From: Voacanga thouarsii
Lineage: Eukaryota; Streptophyta; Magnoliopsida; Gentianales; Apocynaceae
DNA: 64,000 nucleotides
Assembly (NCBI GenBank): GCA_026120185.1
Contig: JANUWF010002353.1
Location: 62,001 to 126,000, forward strand
Direction of reading: 5' to 3'
Shown here piece after piece: positions 37,680 through 49,869 of the stretch. A program made the position numbers and the translations under genes. Every line of letters begins with the position of its first letter. Position 1 is the stretch's first letter. The notes beneath the pieces were generated by a model. The model did not search any database. It saw nothing but the letters and a program-made list of their open reading frames with translations, and was not told the origin of the DNA.

Positions 37680-39947
37680 ATGTCAAGGCATAGCCTTGTT
37701 AGCATCAGTTTCTTGATTTTCTTGAATGCCTTTGTGCATGCAGAATTGCCATCAAAGAAGGTTTACATTGTCCATATGGACGGGGACAATATGCCACCAG
37801 ACTTTGGTAATCTTCAAAAATGGTATTTCACTTCCTTAAAGACGGTGTCTAGCTCTGCTAGGATGCTATATACCTATGATACCGTCATCCATGGCTACTC
37901 AGCACAGCTTACTGCTGAGGAAGCCAAGTCACTCCAAGAACAACCAGGAGTTCTTCTGGTCCATGAGGGAATGAATTACCAGCTTCACACCACTCGATCT
38001 CCAGAATTCCTTGGAATTGACAACGTTGATATGCAGTTGTATGCGTTGAACATAACCAGTGAGAATGTTATCATTGGTTTACTGGATTCCGGTGTTTGGC
38101 CTGAATCAAAATGTTTTGATGACACTGGCTTGGGGCCAATTCCTAGAAGCTGGAAGGGCAAGTGTGAAGCAGGCACAAACTTCAGCTCATCTAATTGTAA
38201 CCGGAAACTTATTGGAGCACGGTTTTTCTTGAAAGGATATGAAGCAGCGCATGGTCCCATTAACAAAAAAGAAGAATCAAGATCCCCCAGGGATGATGAT
38301 GGCCATGGAACGCACACTTCAACAACAGCAGCCGGGTCAGCTGTAGCTGAAGCAACCCTCTTTGGGTATGCCTCAGGTAAAGCACGAGGGATGGCTACAC
38401 AAGCAAGAGTAGCTATGTACAAAGTTTGTTGGGAGAAAGGATGCCTCAGCAGTGACATACTAGCTGCAATGGAGAAGGCAATAAAAGATGGAGTGAACAT
38501 ACTGTCGATATCACTTGGTGTAGACCACCCTTACGATCATTACCTAGACTCGGTAGCAATTGGAGCATTCAGAGCGACATCCCGAAGAATCTTCATGTCA
38601 TGCTCAGCTGGAAATGCAGGTCCAAGACCTTATGCAATCTCCAACTTTGCGCCGTGGATAACCACTGTTGGTGCAGGAACTATAGACCGAGAATTCCCCG
38701 CATATGTTAATCTGGGTAACGGCCAATACATCACTGGAGTATCACTCTGTGGTGGAAAACCATTTTCGAGTTCCTTTATCCCGCTGGTATACATTTCTAC
38801 TACTGCTAATGCAAAACATGGTGAATATTTCTTACCTGATACTCCAATTGGTGAGGGAGTTTCTGGGAAAATTGTACTCTGCGATGAGGATTGTGAGTTA
38901 CTACTAAATTCTGACGCCGCAGGTATGATTCGAAGTGATAAGGATGACACCAAAACTCTGTTTTCTGACTCTCCTATCCTACCTACTGTCGAAGTGCATG
39001 GAACTGCTGGAGACATGATAAAGGAGTATATCTTTTCTGACTCTAATCCAATGGCAATACTAGTGTATGGAAACACCCAGCTGGGAGTCCAACCATCACC
39101 AGCCGTGGCATCATTCAGTTCCAGAGGTCCCAATCCAATTTCATCCGCCATACTTAAGCCTGATATATTGGCACCAGGTGTTAACATCCTAGCAGGTTGG
39201 ACAGGCAGAGCTGCACCTTCACCTTATGAAAATGATAAACGGCATGTAGACTTCAACATCATATCTGGCACTTCTATGTCCTGTCCACATGTTAGCGGCA
39301 TTGCTGCACTACTCAAGGCAGCACATCCAGAATGGAGCCCTGCAGCGCTAAGGTCTGCCCTGATGACTACTGCATATACCACCTACCAAGATGGAATCAC
39401 CATTAAAGATATTGCAAGTCAAGCTCCATCAACACCATTTGATCATGAAGCAGGCCACGTGAACCCAACATTGGCCCTTGATCCAGGTCTAGTCTATGAT
39501 GTCACAGACAATGACTACATAGATTTTCTATGTGCCTCAAACTACAGCTCAAGAATGATAAAGGTCATCACCCATAAAACCTACACGTGTAAAAAGGGTA
39601 GAGAATACAGAGTAGAAGATCTTAATTACCCCTCTTTTGTTGTTCCTTTCAGCACAACTTCAAACCCAGGAGGAGGTACAAATGAACCAACAACAGTCAA
39701 ATACACAAGGACTCTAACTAATGTGGGCAATCCAGCTACATACAAGGTTTTTCTCCGAAAGAGAAAGGATGTGGAAATCCAAGTCGAGCCTGATACATTG
39801 CATTTCAATAAAGCCAATGAGAAGAAGACTTTCATGGTAACTTTCACTGCTAATCCAACTCATTCAGGCAAAACCAGCTTTACACATTTGGTTTGGACAG
39901 ATGGGAAACATATTGTCCGTAGTCCCATTGCTTTCATTTGGACATAA
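37680..39947 (+). CDS. Subtilisin-like serine protease, SBT1 type
   Basis: An intronless 755-aa secreted protease, the usual size and structure for plant SBT1 subtilases acting in the cell wall. In order: signal peptide (about 1-21, SISFLIFLNAFVHA); I9 propeptide (about 27-104, KKVYIVHMDGDNMPP to QLHTTRSPEFLG); S8 domain with Asp136 (GLLDSGVWPES), His209 (DDDGHGTHTS), oxyanion Asn312 (SCSAGNAGP) and Ser532 (ISGTSMSCPHVSG); an inserted PA domain (about 365-460); and a C-terminal fibronectin-III-like domain (about 650-755). All four catalytic positions are present. The PA domain is shorter than in SBT1.7-like relatives: between LCDEDCELLLNSDAAGM and the following segment it lacks the usual GAVVKAAGG-type stretch. 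It is otherwise undamaged and probably active. Confidence 0.95.
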   Translation: MSRHSLVSISFLIFLNAFVHAELPSKKVYIVHMDGDNMPPDFGNLQKWYFTSLKTVSSSARMLYTYDTVIHGYSAQLTAEEAKSLQEQPGVLLVHEGMNYQLHTTRSPEFLGIDNVDMQLYALNITSENVIIGLLDSGVWPESKCFDDTGLGPIPRSWKGKCEAGTNFSSSNCNRKLIGARFFLKGYEAAHGPINKKEESRSPRDDDGHGTHTSTTAAGSAVAEATLFGYASGKARGMATQARVAMYKVCWEKGCLSSDILAAMEKAIKDGVNILSISLGVDHPYDHYLDSVAIGAFRATSRRIFMSCSAGNAGPRPYAISNFAPWITTVGAGTIDREFPAYVNLGNGQYITGVSLCGGKPFSSSFIPLVYISTTANAKHGEYFLPDTPIGEGVSGKIVLCDEDCELLLNSDAAGMIRSDKDDTKTLFSDSPILPTVEVHGTAGDMIKEYIFSDSNPMAILVYGNTQLGVQPSPAVASFSSRGPNPISSAILKPDILAPGVNILAGWTGRAAPSPYENDKRHVDFNIISGTSMSCPHVSGIAALLKAAHPEWSPAALRSALMTTAYTTYQDGITIKDIASQAPSTPFDHEAGHVNPTLALDPGLVYDVTDNDYIDFLCASNYSSRMIKVITHKTYTCKKGREYRVEDLNYPSFVVPFSTTSNPGGGTNEPTTVKYTRTLTNVGNPATYKVFLRKRKDVEIQVEPDTLHFNKANEKKTFMVTFTANPTHSGKTSFTHLVWTDGKHIVRSPIAFIWT

Positions 39948-41585
39948 TCCTAAGAGTATGAGTTGTCTTGCAGTGTAAATGATCATTAATGATTATTCTC
40001 AGCATAAATAATTGGAGTATTCTGGTTTCTGTAGCAGCTTTCCAGGTTATCTTCTACAAGTTCATGAATCCTATACCATTAAGTATACCTGGGTATTAAA
40101 ATTCCATTCAATCAGAGCAAAAGAGACCACTACATTTAATGCTTCAAAATTTTCAATTAGACAAATTAATGCTAGAAGATATTAAAATTGATATATTAGT
40201 CTATCATTTTTTTTTTTTATCCTTTTTCTTGGAAGCAAATCATCTTCTCTCTTTCATGCAAAAAATCCAAGCACAAGGAAAAAACATTCTGAAATCTTCA
40301 TTTTCCTTTTCTGGAAACAAGACCTTATTGTCCAGAGGAAATACATTTCGTGGAGTAAAAAGCTCTTGGCAGACTTTGTCAGATTTATACATTAAAGTAT
40401 TGGCATCATTTTGGCGATCCTCTATGCTACTTGTTTTCTTAGCCTCTGTGGCTGCTATCTTCATTATTTGTTTTAAGAACATGCTGACTCACCTATATAG
40501 CACTCTAATATTTACATCTGAAGGGAGTTTACTCTCAAGGATATTAAATGAGAATCATCAAAAAGATCAAAACCAGCTAGGGCCTATTATGTTGTTCTCC
40601 TGTAGGTAAAATATGGAAAATTTCTCATCATTCGCGCATGGTAACAACACCGGCTAGATTGGACTAAGTTGCAGGAATAGATTGTTCTAATCATTGAAGT
40701 GTCAAATACAGTTAAAACTGATTATGGCACACATAATATCAATCATTTGCTTGATTGGAATAAGTGTGCACTTATTATTATAGCTTTCTAGTTATGAAAT
40801 CGAGTTTTTTTGGTCATTTGATTCTGAAAGCTACTGGTATATTGACTGGGTCTTAACATGGTAGAGTATACTTTTCTACTTTGCAGCTAGCCCATGTAAA
40901 GACATTTTTGAATGATATATCAAAATACTGAAAATATAAAGATATTAACTTGCTCGTGCTCTGGAGATCATGGAATTTTCAAGATTTCAAAATCACAAAA
41001 TGCAACTTCTTTCGTAAGGAGTATTAGAATTTAGATATTCTATCTGGTGCTGTTATTTCATGATAAATAAATTAAAGCTGCAAAATTTCCACTTACCCAT
41101 GAGTCTAATGTGGTGCTTGAATATACTCAAAATAGTTACTTAGAGATGAAGTTCCATGAATCTATATTCATGGCTAACTAATTAAAAACTCTGTGAAACA
41201 AACAAAGGTTTCTCTTCAACTATGTGTCTGTCTGATCAAAATGCATGTGCTTTGAAAATAGTTGTCTCTCAGTGACAAAATCTCCATGAACTACATATCA
41301 TATCAAGAAAGTATAAACTTAAAAAGTCGGAATAGAATAAGATTTCCACAGACACAAAAGAAATGCAATGAATAGGATTCATGACACATTAGATAACTGG
41401 ACTTGGACTCAAGATTTACTTCTGTGAGACCATTTATTTCATCCAATAACTTCTAAACTGTTAGAGAGAAGCGCAGTTTATAAATTTCAATCCTCTAACT
41501 CAGACTTCTCAGGAAAGAAAGCACAAATATTGATCAGATCTACAACTTTCTTATTGAAGATATTCCAAAATAATTGCATTAAATG
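39948..41585. other. Region between the subtilase and the ankyrin-methyltransferase
   Basis: An open frame of 156 codons at 40139-40609 has hydrophobic patches but no recognisable family, codon bias or homology. Nothing else is seen. Confidence 0.5.
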
Positions 41586-44174
41586 TCATTCACAATCATC
41601 TAAGGACTGACAAACTGGGAGATAATATGTATCTAACTGCCAATATTTTTGCTTGACACCCTCCCATATTTTTTCAGTTAGACACTCCTTCACGGGTAAC
41701 GGTATCAACTGTGTGGAATAGCCCAAACTCTCAAGTTCTAGAGAAACTAACTGGCAATAAACAACATGAAAGAAGGGGTTACCTCCACAAAGACCATTAA
41801 AAAATGAATAAATTCCCCCAGGATTCAATAATTTAGGAAGATGCTGATGAAATTCTCTCATATCTTCATAATACTCGCCATAAGTGTCAAAGAATATCCC
41901 TAAACAAATTTAACAAATAAACACTGGTTATAAATTGGCACAACAGATTATGAAAAAGAAAATTTCAAACTGGCAGAGTAGCTTTGAAATCACGTGGACA
42001 GAAAAATGCCAAAAGTACACATGAAGCAGAGATCCAGTGTTAGCAGGCAATAAGAAAACTGATGCAAGAATAAGTTTGCAGGCAATTCAGAAAGATGAGT
42101 GAATCCAGAGACTTGTCCAGTGAATAAGTTAAGGCTGCATGCTTTCTATCCCCATTTGTAAATTACTTGACAGGAGGCTCATACACTAGGTAGCCTAAGG
42201 TAAAGAAAGATGCTATTGATTGGGTACAGAATTCATGATCAAGGGAGTCAAGAAATGAGAACCATAAATCTCAGAGGTACAAATTTAACAGCTACTGTCA
42301 ACTGCTAAATTACAAGACTGTAAAAGCTACAGCAGATAGCAAATCATTTTCAAAAGCAGACAACTATTAACTTCATCAACATTCAACAAATACAACCTTC
42401 AATGTAAATTTGCTTATTTTCCTAGAACACCTCTCACTATCAGTAGCTATCTCATATGGCAGTAAAATTTACGACCACCACACAACCAGCATGGAAAACA
42501 AGCTAGTCAAACAGCAAAGATACATGCGTATTTATAGATACCTAGCATATGGAGAAGTGGGATCTCCCGTCCCTAAATTACCAATTATTAGTATATACGA
42601 CAAGTCGTAGATAAACACTGTATTCACTACCATGGTATTTCATAACATGAGAACAGATATAAATGGGATCATTCCAATCAAATACGATCTCCATTGCAGA
42701 CAAGAGAGTTCTAAAGATATTTTAGAAATTTTAGCACTTGACTCCCAATATAAAGGTCATCACAGACGTGTCTGTAATACGTGATCTCAAAGTTCAGAAC
42801 CATAACAACAACTAAAGTGCTAGTAACCAAATAAACCAGTTAATAACTGCACGATACTAGCAATTAGAATCCCATAACCTCATATGCAAAAAAATGACTG
42901 GAAAATGAGATTCCACAGTAAATTTTTATAAATGCTAAACTAGGAAGTTAATGACATGTGGGTTGACAAGAACAATTTAAGAGATGATAATTTCCCAATA
43001 AGTCTCCACCCCCCACCCCCCCCTCTCCAAGCTTTGTATCTTATAGGTTAATTAAGGGTGTCTCAATTCTTTAGACAAAGAGGCTACTTTTCAATTTACT
43101 TTGAGTGACATACCAAATAAGCTTATATTACAAATACCACGGAGAAACAGCTCTGCAGGCACAAAAATTTTCAAAAAAAGGAAATCTTAACTCTCCATTT
43201 GTCAAGTTCTTTAGTAATTATGGAACCATTTTATCAACTTCAGCAGGCAAGAAGTTACTGTTTTATTAGAAATTTGGAATAATATCAAGCTTCATATCAC
43301 TCCAGAATCAGACAATATATAGAGTTCCATCTTACCATCATAAGATTTAAGCTGATCAAGGACATCTTGCCAACGACCAAAAATAATCTTCACATTCTCC
43401 TTGTCACCCCAACCCAAACTAAGCATTCTATTGTACACCTCTGGATGAGCTTCAATGATGGTATGGCCTGTGGGTTTATATTGCTGTATAGCAGTATCCA
43501 CAAGACCCATCCCAAATCCTATATTCAAAATGTGGCCGCCGGCTGAGCACACAGCTTTTGCATGAGCCTCCATTAGTGGCTTCTCCCATTCCATCATTAC
43601 GGCTTTGCTGTTGGAGTCCATCAACTTATCCTCACTAAAACTAACTCTATCTTCCAAGTATTCCCCATTGAATCCACCATTTCCATTTTCTTTCCTCGCA
43701 CTTGTTCCCAATATCAGCTCAGCTTGTATCCCTATAAAAGATACAAAATTGATCCTTGTTCTTTAACACAATAAACATTTTGGTGAAAATGGAAAATTAG
43801 GCAACCACCAAAACATTGAAACCCACGAAAAAAACTATGTATCACCAAGAAATCTAATGAAATTAACTTGGGTTTGGAATGTCAGATTTTGTCCACTGAC
43901 CGGCATTAAGGAGGACGTCAAAGGCGGCCTGGTGACCAGCATCCATAGCAAAGTCGCCAGCAGAGAGATTGGAAGGAGATAAGGCATTCCAGGGGGCGCC
44001 CGCATCGAGAAGGGACTGAACCACCTCAGCGTGGCCGTGCTTGGCGGCGTGCATCAGTGGAGTAAGGCCGTCTTTGTCGAAGTATGTGGGGTCAGCTCCC
44101 AAGTCTATAAGGGATTTAAACTTGTCAATGTCGCCGTTTCTAGCAGCCTCGCACAGTAGCTCCTCGTTTTCCAT
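41586..44174 (-). CDS. Ankyrin-repeat SAM-dependent methyltransferase (RMT2-like)
   Basis: Three exons on the minus strand: 43901-44174, 43336-43731 and 41586-41899; introns of 169 and 1,436 bp, with all junctions GT-AG and in phase. The product is 327 aa. Residues 1-91 are ankyrin repeats (ARNGDIDKFKSLIDLGADP, DGLTPLMHAAKHGHAEVVQS). From about 120 comes a class I methyltransferase: motif I HILNIGFGMGL (158-168), then GHTIIEAHPEV with the ribose-binding Glu, IIFGRWQDVL, IFFDTYGEYYEDM and LPKLLNPGGIYSFFNG. This architecture is that of plant At5g65860-type proteins, related to yeast Rmt2 (arginine delta-N-methyltransferase) and to guanidinoacetate N-methyltransferase. Likely role is arginine methylation of a ribosomal protein; the substrate in plants is inference. 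Confidence 0.9.
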
Positions 44175-45939
44175 GGATGCTTCTGTTGGGAGGGCAGAGA
44201 CTCTGGTCGGCCTAGGGTTTTCATTTTTTGTTTAAGTAATGCTTTATAGAGTTTGATTGATATAAACAAAACCAATTAAAATTATTTTTTAAATTAATGA
44301 GAAATTAACCCATTTGGCTTTGAGATTTATAATGTTTTTATTTTTAATATTTTTTTATTATTATAATTCTCAATAATTTTTTATAATCCCTAAAAAAATA
44401 GTCATTATAGTCTTAAAAATAAAAAAAATTAGAGACTATAATAATTAAAAAAATTATTAAATATCATAAAGATAGAAAAAATATTACTATAAATTTTAAT
44501 GATTAAATAGACTAATTTTTTTTAATATTTTTAAATAAATTCAAAAAATTATTTATGTAAAATCACAATATAATGTTCCTTCTTATTTCCAAACTCACAA
44601 ATGGAAAAAGAATAGTTATTTTCTTTTTTTTTTCTTAATCGCTTAAACAAATACAAATTACCTCTTTTCTTCTTTTATTTTTTCTCCTTCTAAATTAATA
44701 TCTCTTTTCTTTTCTCCCAAAACTCCCAAACTAACCCAGAGTTGAGAGATTTATGAACTTAAAGGTTAAGATTGTCATGAATTGAAATAAATAATAAAAT
44801 TATTATTATTTCTTACGTAAAATTTATTTTCTTTTATAAATAAAAATAATTATTTTTTTTCTAAACTCCCAAATAAATATAAATCACTTCATCTTCTCTT
44901 TTTTTTATATATATATTTTTTCCTCCTAACTTAACATTTCTTTTCTTTTCTCCCAAACTAACATTTAGATTTTAAAATTTTATGAGCTTAAAGATTAGTA
45001 TTGTGACAGATTTGAAATAAATAATAAAATCATAAAAAATTATTTCTATTTAAAATATTTTTCTTCAATTTTAAAATAAAATTTTCCCAAAAAGAAAATT
45101 GAAATCCAAATGGTTATTGATTCTACATTTCAATAATTACGGTTTTAGAATTTTAGTTCTTCTAATGGGAGGTTTAGTTAAAGGCTCATGAAAATTGATC
45201 GTGGTTAATGAAGTTTCGTGTAACAAAACACTTCAGAAAATAGCCATGTCGAGTACTTAGGAGAGTGTGCATAAAATGGTAGAAGTTCTATATTCATAAT
45301 TCCTCGTATTAAGCTAGTCATCCGAGAGGAAAGATAAAACAATATAGCAGAAGCTTTTTCGAAGTAAAATGTATTGGGAAATACAAAGGGAAAAGATAGG
45401 AAAAAAATAATAATGTACGAGTTTTGTCCATTAATCGTTAAGATTATGGCGAAATTTGAACTCTCGACCTTTACTTAGTTTTACCAAATGAGCTACTGTA
45501 TAGGGTGCCAAATTATTATTATTACTATTTTAACTTATGCAACTATGAACTGCCAGAATAACAAAGAAAGGATAAGCAGAAGATGAAGAGTCTAGTTTGC
45601 ATGTGCCAACTGCCACTAGATGAACCATCTCTCACACCTACGTACACTCAGCACATCTCAGTCCTCACAGGAAATTCATTCCACAGCGTCGCAAACCAGC
45701 AGCAAGAACCAATTCATTTCCTATTTATAGAAAGTGCTGGCACCAACTCTGCCTAAAAGCCTGATGTTTCTCATATCTAGTATGATAATTCACTGCTTGC
45801 CTCTCAGTTTTTCAGCTTTCTTCAACGTTTATCTCAACTAATTTTTCTAGTTTTTCCAGTGATTGCAACATATTATAATCGAGTGATTTCACTCCTCTGA
45901 AGCTTGCTACTTTGCATGCTAATCAGGAAAGAAAGAAAC
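44175..45939. other. Intergenic DNA between methyltransferase and glycine-rich protein
   Basis: AT-rich without genes. At 45430-45510 the minus strand reads TAGCTCATTTGGTAAAACT then GTCGAGAGTTCAAATTT, a tRNA-like A-box and B-box that cannot form a full tRNA; it is probably a SINE head. TATTTATAG near 45722 could be the TATA element of the glycine-rich gene. Confidence 0.5.
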
Positions 45940-46437
45940 ATGGGCCAACATAATGACGTATCCTGGAGTCTCATTCTTCTGGTTCTGGTGTGCCATGGGT
46001 TTTCTGGTTGTGTAGCTGTTGGGTTGACAGCAGGTGGCTGCTATGAAGGTTCGAACAGCTGTGGAAACACTGGATATGGATCACACCCTGGGGAGGGGTC
46101 AGGTTACCCTTCTGACAGAAATGGTGGTGGCTATGGGGTTGGAATTGGAGGCAATGCGGGTGGATATGGCAGTGGTGGTGTTAGTGCAGGTGGAGGTAGA
46201 GGAGGTGGGGGAACTGGAATGGGCCAGCGTGGAGATTTTGGTTCCGGGGGTGGAAATAGTGCGGGCAGGAATGGAGGCTGGACTGGTGGTGTTGGCCGAG
46301 GATGGGGTGGGGGAAATAGGCCTGGCACCGGAAGGGGTGCAGGCTCGAATCCAGGATATGGAGGTGAAGGCAATGCAAACAAGGGTGACAGGGGAGGCAA
46401 CGGACAGCACGGAGGCAATAGTCTACATGTCCGGTGA
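45940..46437 (+). CDS. Secreted glycine-rich protein
   Basis: From ATG 45940 the product is 165 aa; an in-frame ATG at 45916 would add eight residues. It starts MGQHNDVSWSLILLVLVCHG, a signal peptide (hydrophobic core about 9-20, cleavage probably near GFSG). The mature part is a low-complexity Gly-rich chain with GGYG, GGGRGGGG, RGGN and GYGSHPGEG blocks, few hydrophobic residues and two or three Cys close to the N-terminus. This fits the class I glycine-rich structural proteins of plant cell walls. No RNA-binding motif is present. The other long open frames on both strands over this segment are by-products of its GGN-rich codons. Confidence 0.75.
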   Translation: MGQHNDVSWSLILLVLVCHGFSGCVAVGLTAGGCYEGSNSCGNTGYGSHPGEGSGYPSDRNGGGYGVGIGGNAGGYGSGGVSAGGGRGGGGTGMGQRGDFGSGGGNSAGRNGGWTGGVGRGWGGGNRPGTGRGAGSNPGYGGEGNANKGDRGGNGQHGGNSLHVR

Positions 46438-47039
46438 AGGATCAAGAAGGCCTAGTATCTATAAGCCAGATTTACAGACCCAAGGACACTATCCTAGTGT
46501 TATTGCCATCCAAAATTATGAAGGTAAAATAAGGATGATTTTCTCCAATCTATCCCGTTTCTCTTTCTGAAAAGCTTTTGCTATGTAACCGTGATCTTTC
46601 AACTGTAGAACCAATAAATCTTATTGCCTAATCTACTGATGAATTGAACAAGGAAATAATCAGTCTCTCGTTTATCACCATAGAGGCCATAAAGAAAAAG
46701 ACTGATAGTTGCGTATTGCACACAAGAGTTACCTCATATAATCGACATACTTTAAAAGAAATTTACGTAAAAGCAAACTATAATGGATCTGGATTTCCTC
46801 ACTTGATTTTGTGCTTGATTTCTGTTTCAAAGACAAAACCTCCGTATAGAAGCAGCCAAGGAGGATACGTGTAGACACTGGTTAATTGCAAATGATGTCA
46901 TTAGCATCTACTACCCCAATCAGACGGCTAGCAATTACATGGTTCTTAAAAGTTGAACCTTTATAGACATGAATGGACAAGCCAAAAAAAGCCCATTCCA
47001 GATCTAGCTGAAATCATAGTTTGCAGGCTTTGGCGTTGC

Positions 47040-47303
47040 CAGCATCTTTCATGCAGTTTCAAGAAAATCAGGGTTTATGAAAGATGCTATTTATTGTAAG
47101 CAAAAAATGCTGTCTAAAACCATTCGTTGCCAGCATCTTTCATGCAGAAAATCAGGGTTTATGAAAGATGCTATTTATTATAAGCAAAAAATGCTGTCTA
47201 AAACCATTCGTTGTCAGCATCTTTCATGCAGTTTCAAGAAAATCAGGGTATATGAAAGATGGTATTTATAAGCAAAATATGCTGTCTAAAACCATTCTGC
47301 TGA
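47040..47303 (+). repeat. Three-copy ~88-bp minisatellite with internal inverted repeat
   Basis: Units start CAGCATCTTTCATGCAG at about 47039, 47130 and 47215. Each ends with AATGCTGTCTAAAACCATTC or a close variant. Inside each unit CATCTTTCATG pairs with ATGAAAGATG about 35 nt on, so every copy can form a hairpin. The middle unit lacks the TTTCAAG found in the others. Confidence 0.85.
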
Positions 47304-49420
47304 AACCATTTCTAGAGGGAAAGAATGCACAAGTGAGAACCAATATGGGAAAAGAAATATTAAAATGTCACAGTATAGCAACCAATGTACGAACAAATGC
47401 AGATACTTATCATGTACAAGTAGATTTTTGGATGAACATTGTCAGAAACATTAGTAAGAAATTGACTGGGAACAAGTAAGCAATCCAAATCCTTAAGCAC
47501 ACACTACTTGGTTGGAAGGAGCACAGCTGCCACCTAATCAAGTGAACTCAGAAGGAAAGCCCTATAGTAGTGAACTCAAGCAATTCATCAAGCTTGCTCA
47601 TTCTTTAACCTGAAATCCACAAAAGCAAACTATGTTGATGATAATTTATGACTCTTGCAACTTAAAACAGGTGATTGTCTAAAGGAGACTACTGAAGGAA
47701 ATGCACAAAGAGCTAATAATACAAGGGATAAAGTCCAACTAGTCTCTGGAAGCTCGAACTCAAATGATAATGTGCAATAGATGAAGTACCAATAAAAATA
47801 ATATGTTTTTTTAATATATATCATTTTTGGCTTTAAATTGGCACTCTTCCTCAAACTTAGCTGGTAAAGATTGACATTCTTCAAAAGACAATCTTGCTTC
47901 AGCATGCTAGTATACTTGAAAATGTACAAGGAACGAAGAAAGGGTGCCAGACACTGAAAATGTGATAATATAGTAAACTCAAAACTTTCACCGTCTTTGT
48001 CATTTTAATTAAGAAAAAGCATAGCATCAGTAATGTCACAGCAAGAGGCAGTATAGCTAAGATCTACCAAATTTACACCTTTTGTGACTGAAGCAATTAG
48101 CAAGCTGTAACCTTGACAGGCCATCTGGGGAAGTGTAATGTAGTCTGGGGCAAACATGTCTGAGATTTGAATAAAAATTGCACAAATCACATTATATTAG
48201 GAAAGAAATGTTATCCCTGTTACTTGGTAGCAAAAGCACTTACAAAGTAGTGTCTTACACAATGAAGAGAATCAAAAGCTGAAGTTCCCAGGAAACAACT
48301 TATAGAAAAGAACTATAACCAACATAATGAAGGAAAGAGAGAGAATCTCTTCTCACCAATTTAATTCAGCAATAATGACCAATAGCAGAATGATGAAGGA
48401 AAAAACCCTCTCATTTACTCTAATATTCGTATCAATTGAGAATCGGCTTAATAGTTTATTAAACTACCTATTTAAAGATGCAATAGGTGACAACACTACG
48501 GAATAAAGACTGAATCTTTAGCACATCAGTATCATCCTTAGCTCCCCAATATATCAGTTTTGAAATGCATGTTGTGTTATTTATAAATACGATCAAATTA
48601 CATAACATATCAAACAGAATTAGATGTACAGCAGTTAGGACAGATCAGCCAAATGAACTTAAGGTAGCAGGAAATACATGAAGCAAACATTTTCAGGGCC
48701 GTGTCTTGTCCCAGTAAACCTCAAATGTGATGCCTAACCAGAAAGTACATCATGTATGAAGACATTGATGCAAAAAGTCATAATTAGCATCTCACTGATG
48801 ATGCTCTATATGTAGTTCACAGAGAAAATATGAAGATTTAAAATATTGCACGAGATCACTAAGAAAATTGAACATCTGAACATTCCTAATCAGACTATAT
48901 TCATTTATTCCTACTTGTAGTATGTGAAAGATGTCACCAAGAATGATACACCACCTTATTCTTTAAGAAAGCTATCTCCCACAGGCACATTGATGATAAT
49001 GATGACAGATATTTTTTGGGCTGTCTTAGTAGCCAACATTTGAAGTCATGGGAATATGTATCGTCACTAGATAAACAATGTAAGCTAATTATGTGAACAA
49101 ACAAAATAGAACACAAGCTAGTCAGAAGAAGCAATGTCAAAGCAAAGGAAGGAGCAAAGCACGTAAAGCAAGAAAAAGAAACAATTTCCATCATAACAAA
49201 GAAACCAATATTGACAGCTTTCTGTATTCCTATATCATCAGGAAAGGGTTACTGCCCAGCTATGTTTTACACAGAAATACATAATTTGACAACCGCACTA
49301 GACATTATAAGATAACAGGTTAAGAATATTTTACAGGAAATGCTTTCCACTCCAGGAAGTCTGGAACTGGAAATGGTCATAAAAGTCACTCTCTTACTTG
49401 TACTTGAACTTTTTCTTTTT

Positions 49421-49535
49421 TTTAAGCCCTGGTGCGCCAAGCACTCCCCGCAAGGCGGGGGTAGGGCGGAGGGAACTGGATACGTACGCAGCTTTCCCCT
49501 GACATTTTTGCCAAGAGGCTGTGCATTAATATGAT
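49421..49535 (-). mobile_element. Au-type SINE, 3' part
   Basis: On the minus strand: GAGGCTGTGCA-type head remnant, then AGCCTCTTGGCAAAAATGTC, GGGGAAAGCTGCGTACG, CCCCGCCTTGCGGGGAGTGC and TTGGCGCACCAGGGCTT followed by an A-rich run. The string CTGCGTAC...CCCCGC..GCGGGAG...GTGCACCGGG is the 3' body of the plant Au SINE family. The tRNA-derived 5' end is not recognisable here. Confidence 0.65.
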
Positions 49536-49869
49536 TAGTGCTACTGTGTCCTGCATCTCTGCTTGATAACACTGTGATAAGTTGAAGAAGCTGACTTATA
49601 AAAGGTCTATGTAACAATAATTGAAAAATGTCAAAAATGCTAGAGGTAGAGGTGGTTTCTGAAGCATGTTCTCCTAATTAGTCAATTTAATCTATTCTTC
49701 CATGAAACATCTAACAAGACTAATTAGTAAGTTCTCAATTCTTCATTCATGAGCTGAACAAATGGAGAGAGAGAGAAAAAAAAAATAATAATAAAGAAAA
49801 AGGAAAGCATAAAAGAAACAGATTCACTGATACCTCTTTCATGGATATTTTCCCACTGGATAAATGTTC

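Larger units (their letters stand above)
46438..49869. other. Region between the glycine-rich protein and ACBP3
   Basis: No confident gene. It holds a three-copy minisatellite (47040-47303), an exon-like open segment on the minus strand (48008-48178), and an Au-type SINE end (49421-49535). Confidence 0.5.

Noticed and set aside
37985..39187. Antisense ORFs of 171 and 185 codons within the subtilase
   Set aside because: Mirror frames of a conserved coding sequence with no independent support.
40139..40609. 156-codon open frame downstream of the subtilase
   Set aside because: No recognisable domain, no clear start context and a T-run inside; likely chance in AT-rich DNA.
45430..45512. tRNA gene on the minus strand
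   Set aside because: A-box and B-box-like strings are present but the arms do not pair into a cloverleaf; a SINE head is more likely.
46034..46445. Long open frames on both strands across the glycine-rich gene
   Set aside because: They come from the GGN codon repeats; only the frame with the signal peptide and Gly-rich chain makes biological sense.
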